DNA of 64,000 bases, taken from assembly GCA_017619935.1 (NCBI GenBank), contig JAFZRJ010000019.1, forward strand, positions 1 to 64,000, in the 5' to 3' direction. Positions 63,268-64,000 of this stretch are shown here, piece after piece. The translations under genes were made by a program, and so were the position numbers. A model generated the notes under the pieces. It had not been told where the DNA came from and ran no database searches. It saw nothing but the letters and a program-made list of their open reading frames with translations. Positions within the stretch are counted from its first letter, which is position 1. Each line of letters opens with the position of its first letter. Source of the DNA: Muribaculaceae bacterium. GTDB lineage: Bacteria > Bacteroidota > Bacteroidia > Bacteroidales > Muribaculaceae.

Positions 63268-63870
63268 TCATTCCGCCATTTTCAGCAGGGTGAAGATGCC
63301 TTCGGGACCTTGGTTCATCATCAGGTCAAAAATGCTCAGGTTGGGAACAAATCCGTGACGTGACGCCCACACTTGATAATAGTTGACATCGTGAATGTTT
63401 TGGGTGTCAAGTAATGTCGGACAGTTGGCGGCGCTTTGGTCAAGAGGCAGATAATCAAAGGTGACAGGCAGTTGCATGAATTGAGTGACGAGTTCCTGCA
63501 CTTGTCGGTCGAAGTCAAGCAGTCTCAGTTGCCGGCCGTTGAAAATGGCTTCGAGTTCGTCAGCGACATAGTCAAAGTAAGGCGAACGGCCATAGGCTGA
63601 GTAAAGCGCGCCCCAATGTACGCGCCGCCAGTTGGCATGCTCGCTGATGAGCACCTCGTGCAGCGGTGTGGTCATGGTGCGGGTGTCGGCCTTGATGGGG
63701 ATGGTGAGTTGTTGCACCCCGTTGGGCCCGCACACGCTGTAGCGGTGGTGGCCGTGGCGCTGTGGCAGTCGGGTCTCGGCGGTGTCGATGACCACATGGC
63801 GGGAGGCAACGGCTGCGGCCCACCAGTGCAGGCCGTAGTCAAAGTGTGCCCGACGTGGCGTGCCGGTCAT
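63268..63870 (-). CDS. WbqC-like family protein
   Basis: 200-aa WbqC-type protein. Features seen: a GPNGVQQLTIPIK strand, the WRRVHWGALYSAYGRSPYFDYVADEL block that is the best-conserved part of the family, and a C-terminal QNIHDVNYYQVW...LSIFDLMMNQGPE segment. WbqC proteins occur in polysaccharide loci, but their activity is unknown. The start codon overlaps the lepB stop by 4 bp (ATGA), a pairing that suggests translational coupling. Confidence 0.82.
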   Translation of the reverse strand: MTGTPRRAHFDYGLHWWAAAVASRHVVIDTAETRLPQRHGHHRYSVCGPNGVQQLTIPIKADTRTMTTPLHEVLISEHANWRRVHWGALYSAYGRSPYFDYVADELEAIFNGRQLRLLDFDRQVQELVTQFMQLPVTFDYLPLDQSAANCPTLLDTQNIHDVNYYQVWASRHGFVPNLSIFDLMMNQGPEGIFTLLKMAE

Positions 63871-64000
63871 TTTTTGTCGGGATTAGGAGTCTTGAGGATG
63901 CGGTTCCAACGGATGCCTCCACCCAGCAGCGACTTGTCCTTGTCAAAGGAGATGAGCACAATCATAGGAGTGCCCACGATGTGGTCTTCGGGAACGAATC
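63867..64000 (-). CDS. lepB: Signal peptidase I, C-terminal fragment
   Basis: Only the last about 44 codons are inside the window. The translated end reads FVPEDHIVGTPMIVLISFDK and further on GGGIRWNRILKTP, then a short Lys-rich end. 'VPEDHIVG' followed by an 'IRW.R' strand is the typical end of LepB, the inner-membrane protease that removes signal peptides. The 5' part lies beyond the window, and the stop overlaps the wbqC-like start. Confidence 0.8.
   Translation of the reverse strand, partial: FVPEDHIVGTPMIVLISFDKDKSLLGGGIRWNRILKTPNPDKK

Overview
The window looks like chromosomal DNA of a Bacteroidales bacterium, most likely a gut or rumen member of the Muribaculaceae/Prevotellaceae type. 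The grounds are: promoters of the Bacteroidota form TTG-N19-21-TAnnTTTG in front of many genes; BspA-like leucine-rich-repeat surface proteins; proteins ending in a duplicated EF-hand (dockerin-like) module or in a type IX-secretion-like tail; a tricorn-type protease; a Lnb-type lipoprotein acyltransferase; a probable glycine-lipid gene pair (glsA-glsB); and the alternative GlmU-like nucleotidyltransferase family. I see no phage, plasmid, transposase or CRISPR genes. The first and last genes run off the window.

Layout. 1-3033: three tandem GH25 lysozymes. 3034-3730: a tRNA-Glu / rpsT / tRNA-Glu unit on the minus strand. 3731-6336: recO and pckA. 6373-10280 (minus): gltX, an outer-membrane-like protein and waaA. 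10625-18258: three secreted proteins ending in dockerin-like modules. 18481-22951: penicillin-binding protein 1A, a GlmU-like protein and a lone rfbC. 23244-26546: a fourth dockerin-type BspA protein. 26674-33453 (minus): tRNA-Thr, tricorn-like protease, glycosidase-like lipoprotein and trpS. 33554-39106 (minus): a metal-chelate ABC importer, an acetyltransferase and gyrB. 39365-42140: an AAA ATPase of the DUF4143 type and lysA. 42167-45212: a CotH-like protein with an N-terminal dockerin, and an rRNA m5C methyltransferase. 45295-51363 (minus): a three-gene operon of two tail-bearing secreted proteins around a Lnb-like gene. 51608-56646 (minus): rlmL-purD-membrane protein-pdxB. 56794-60559 (minus): glsA-glsB-wzi-lipoprotein. 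60679-62887: pyrH and a membrane glycosyltransferase. 63268-64000 (minus): wbqC-like and the end of lepB.

How it fits together. Most single-copy genes are housekeeping (translation, gluconeogenesis, DNA gyrase, lysine, purine, pyridoxal phosphate and UMP synthesis). The accessory part is about the cell envelope: peptidoglycan synthesis and cleavage, LPS core and nucleotide-sugar genes, an acylated amino-acid lipid pathway, lipoprotein acylation, and a set of large exported proteins that share either a dockerin-like module or a sorting-like tail. The most unusual signals are two putative small RNAs defined by promoter plus terminator (63001-63162 and about 22964-23073), a promoter-bearing hairpin repeat family, the five dockerin-like proteins, an AT-rich island cutting across two genes (about 47120-49320), and a 45-bp coding tandem repeat in rlmL. 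All functional calls were made by reading the sequence; no database search was possible.
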